Below the pieces are notes generated by a model. That model ran no database searches. It worked only from the letters and a program-made list of their open reading frames with translations, and had not been told where the DNA came from. Position numbers and translations under genes: made by a program. From contig QYPU01000119.1 of assembly GCA_007280145.1 (NCBI GenBank), positions 1-14,046 of the forward strand: a stretch of DNA of 14,046 nucleotides. Direction: 5' to 3'. Numbering within the stretch: the stretch's first letter is position 1; each line of letters begins with the position of its first letter. Positions 12,439 to 14,046 of the stretch are shown here, piece after piece. This stretch comes from Dehalococcoidia bacterium (GTDB lineage Bacteria; Chloroflexota; Dehalococcoidia; GIF9; UBA5629).

Positions 12439-14046
12439 CTATTTCTTAATGAAATATCCTTTGGGGTCAAAGAGCCTCAGCATGGTTATTTCTTCCTTGG
12501 TCGGCGGCTGGACTTCTTTTAAATCCGGGGCGAATTCGAGTTTCCATCCCACCCTCTCCTTTATCACAGCTATAGCTTCTTCCCCATGGCCCGTCTCAGA
12601 AGGAATGTAGGCTGTGAGGGTAAAGGTTTCCCTGTCCCCTATCTTTTCAAAAATGCCGACATCCGTGACCAAGGTCCTTACGTTTTTTCCAGGAAAAGTG
12701 ATGTATGGTACTTCCTCTACTAACCGCTGCTTGCCCGAGTTAACTACCACTACGGTATCCTTAGTGGTGCTGGCTACGTCGTTGGCGCCCCCAGAACCCA
12801 CAAGGTAGGCCTGGCCCGGAATTTTTGTCGAGTTTACATTGCCGAATTTGTCCGCTTGAGCGGCTCCTAAAACCCCAATACATCGATTCTCTGAACCACC
12901 AACAAAAAGCCCCAGAGTTGTATCTATGTTGGTCAGAATCTTGCATGTGGGCAAATTGAGGTAACTAAACACAAACGGCTCCGATGGCCTCGGCAAGAAA
13001 CCATACACACCTATCTCAGCCATTAAATCCACCATATATCCCCTCTCCTTAAGCGCATAAACAGCAAGCCAGGCCGACAAGTTTGGGAGCCCTATACCAG
13101 CCAGTATCGTCTTATATCCTTCCGAGATACACTTCTCAGCTATAATCCTGCTACCAGCTACCACCATTCTCTCCAGGGAATTTGGCTGCTTCTTGAAATC
13201 AACCCTCCGAATCTCAGACATCGTTTCAGCTACCCAAGCATTAGGATCAGCCTTCCCTTTTAGATAAAGGAGCCTGTCTTTACCAAGCTTCGAAAGGTAG
13301 TCGTTATGGTCTTCACAGCTTAGAACCCAATCTTCCACCCACCTTGAGAACTTTTTTTCATCCTTAGCGGCTTCTGTTACCTGAGCCATAAAATCGTAGT
13401 CATCACAATAGGCCTCAAATTCAGGTAACCCATGGTGTGTCACCCCAGCCGGATGGGCTCCATAAGGTACCTCGCAAACCGCCCGAACCATATAGGATGG
13501 GATTCGGACGAGATGTGAACACCTGCGGATATACTCTGTAGAGACTATCTTCTCCACGCTAACTATCACTCCATTTTTTGCACCCCACGCCCCAAAAGCA
13601 TCAATACCCAAGGGATAGGTCATTATGGTGTTGCCACAACGGTCAGCAGCAACGCCATGAATCAAGGTTATATCCGGTCTCAAAGCTCTCATCAACCCTA
13701 TTTTCTCGCCCTGATTGAAGGGGTCCTCCATGACTATAAATGATTCCTTGTTTTCCACTTCCATGGAACTCCCCAAGAGCGACTTGGTAGGGATGAAACC
13801 CCATCCCATTGCCCCTGCCAGAAGCCTTTGGGAGACGGTACGCATCGTCCAATTCTCGAATTCTATCTCACCGGAGTCGTAGGCTTTCTGAACAAGGAGA
13901 TTAGGACTTGGAGACGGATATCCATTTCCGGCGAAACTCACCACGGCTTTTTTCATAAGCCTCCCCAGAACCAAAGCAAGTAGGGGCCCGGATATAGACT
14001 GGCATACAATGGTAAAACCTGGTTTCTTTCCCCAGAACTCCCTTAC
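12439..14046 (-). CDS. Class I CoA-transferase, alpha and beta domains in one chain (5' end outside window)
   Basis: The enzyme moves CoA between carboxylic acids through a glutamyl-CoA thioester. The frame stays open from a TTG at 13974 to the right edge, adding 24 codons that read like the family (REFWGKKPGFTIVCQS, then GPLLALVLGRLMKKAVVSF). The true start therefore lies beyond the window, and about 535 residues are visible. The alpha-like half ends near an acidic linker; the beta-like half contains AEIGVYGFLP, where the Glu is the expected catalytic residue, and a downstream GGSENRCIGVLGAAQADKFG block followed by NVNSTKI. Both halves on one chain resemble fused glutaconate/acetate-type transferases. 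It converges on the winged-helix gene and shares a terminator region with it. Substrate unknown. Confidence 0.9.
   Translation of the reverse strand, partial: VREFWGKKPGFTIVCQSISGPLLALVLGRLMKKAVVSFAGNGYPSPSPNLLVQKAYDSGEIEFENWTMRTVSQRLLAGAMGWGFIPTKSLLGSSMEVENKESFIVMEDPFNQGEKIGLMRALRPDITLIHGVAADRCGNTIMTYPLGIDAFGAWGAKNGVIVSVEKIVSTEYIRRCSHLVRIPSYMVRAVCEVPYGAHPAGVTHHGLPEFEAYCDDYDFMAQVTEAAKDEKKFSRWVEDWVLSCEDHNDYLSKLGKDRLLYLKGKADPNAWVAETMSEIRRVDFKKQPNSLERMVVAGSRIIAEKCISEGYKTILAGIGLPNLSAWLAVYALKERGYMVDLMAEIGVYGFLPRPSEPFVFSYLNLPTCKILTNIDTTLGLFVGGSENRCIGVLGAAQADKFGNVNSTKIPGQAYLVGSGGANDVASTTKDTVVVVNSGKQRLVEEVPYITFPGKNVRTLVTDVGIFEKIGDRETFTLTAYIPSETGHGEEAIAVIKERVGWKLEFAPDLKEVQPPTKEEITMLRLFDPKGYFIKK

Noticed and set aside
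1..14046. CRISPR arrays, insertion sequences, integrase genes
   Set aside because: No regularly spaced repeats, transposase or recombinase motifs were found in any frame.

Overview
The window is bacterial. Its left half is the conserved translation cluster thrS-infC-rpmI-rplT-pheS-pheT, all on the minus strand. Its right half is an accessory region of small genes plus acyl-CoA metabolism genes. The ThrRS lacks the N-terminal TGS domain. An ADP-forming acyl-CoA synthetase alpha-type gene follows pheT, a second lies divergent to thrS, and a two-domain class I CoA-transferase closes the window. Together these suggest an anaerobic Chloroflexota of the Dehalococcoidia type. That assignment is an inference from gene order and protein flavour; no 16S rRNA is present.

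Layout. 1-170: the 5' end of an ADP-forming acyl-CoA synthetase (CoA-binding) gene that runs out of the window. 231-6810: pheT, pheS, rplT, rpmI, infC and thrS, transcribed right to left. The infC gene appears to have its own promoter inside the thrS stop region and probably starts at a rare AUA codon. 6811-7070: the thrS leader, which contains a sigma70-like promoter, a decayed copy of a tRNA-Val gene and an attenuator-like terminator hairpin. 7092-8653: a divergent promoter and a 483-aa CoA-binding/ligase protein. 8938-9747: a short island bounded by a 3' fragment of tRNA-Val and an intact tRNA-Val(GAC), enclosing a catalytically degenerate nuclease-fold protein with an acidic tail. 9841-10552: two small minus-strand genes, each read from right to left, with a promoter and a terminator. 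10617-11211: a divergent pair, a two-helix membrane protein and a small basic protein, each with a palindrome over its promoter. 11300-12298: a strong promoter, a highly structured RNA (about 85 nt), a tandem winged-helix protein and a strong terminator. 12439-14046: a CoA-transferase open to the right edge.

How the genes work together. The minus-strand cluster makes two aminoacyl-tRNA synthetases, initiation factor IF3 and ribosomal proteins L35 and L20, a classical co-regulated set. The three acyl-CoA genes point to activation or CoA exchange of organic acids, with ATP made through acyl-CoA in the ADP-forming reaction. The most unusual parts are the tRNA-derived thrS leader with related tRNA-Val pieces downstream, the structured RNA ahead of the winged-helix gene, and the small-gene cluster with repeated CCCTAT elements near its promoters. 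No CRISPR array, transposase or integrase was seen.
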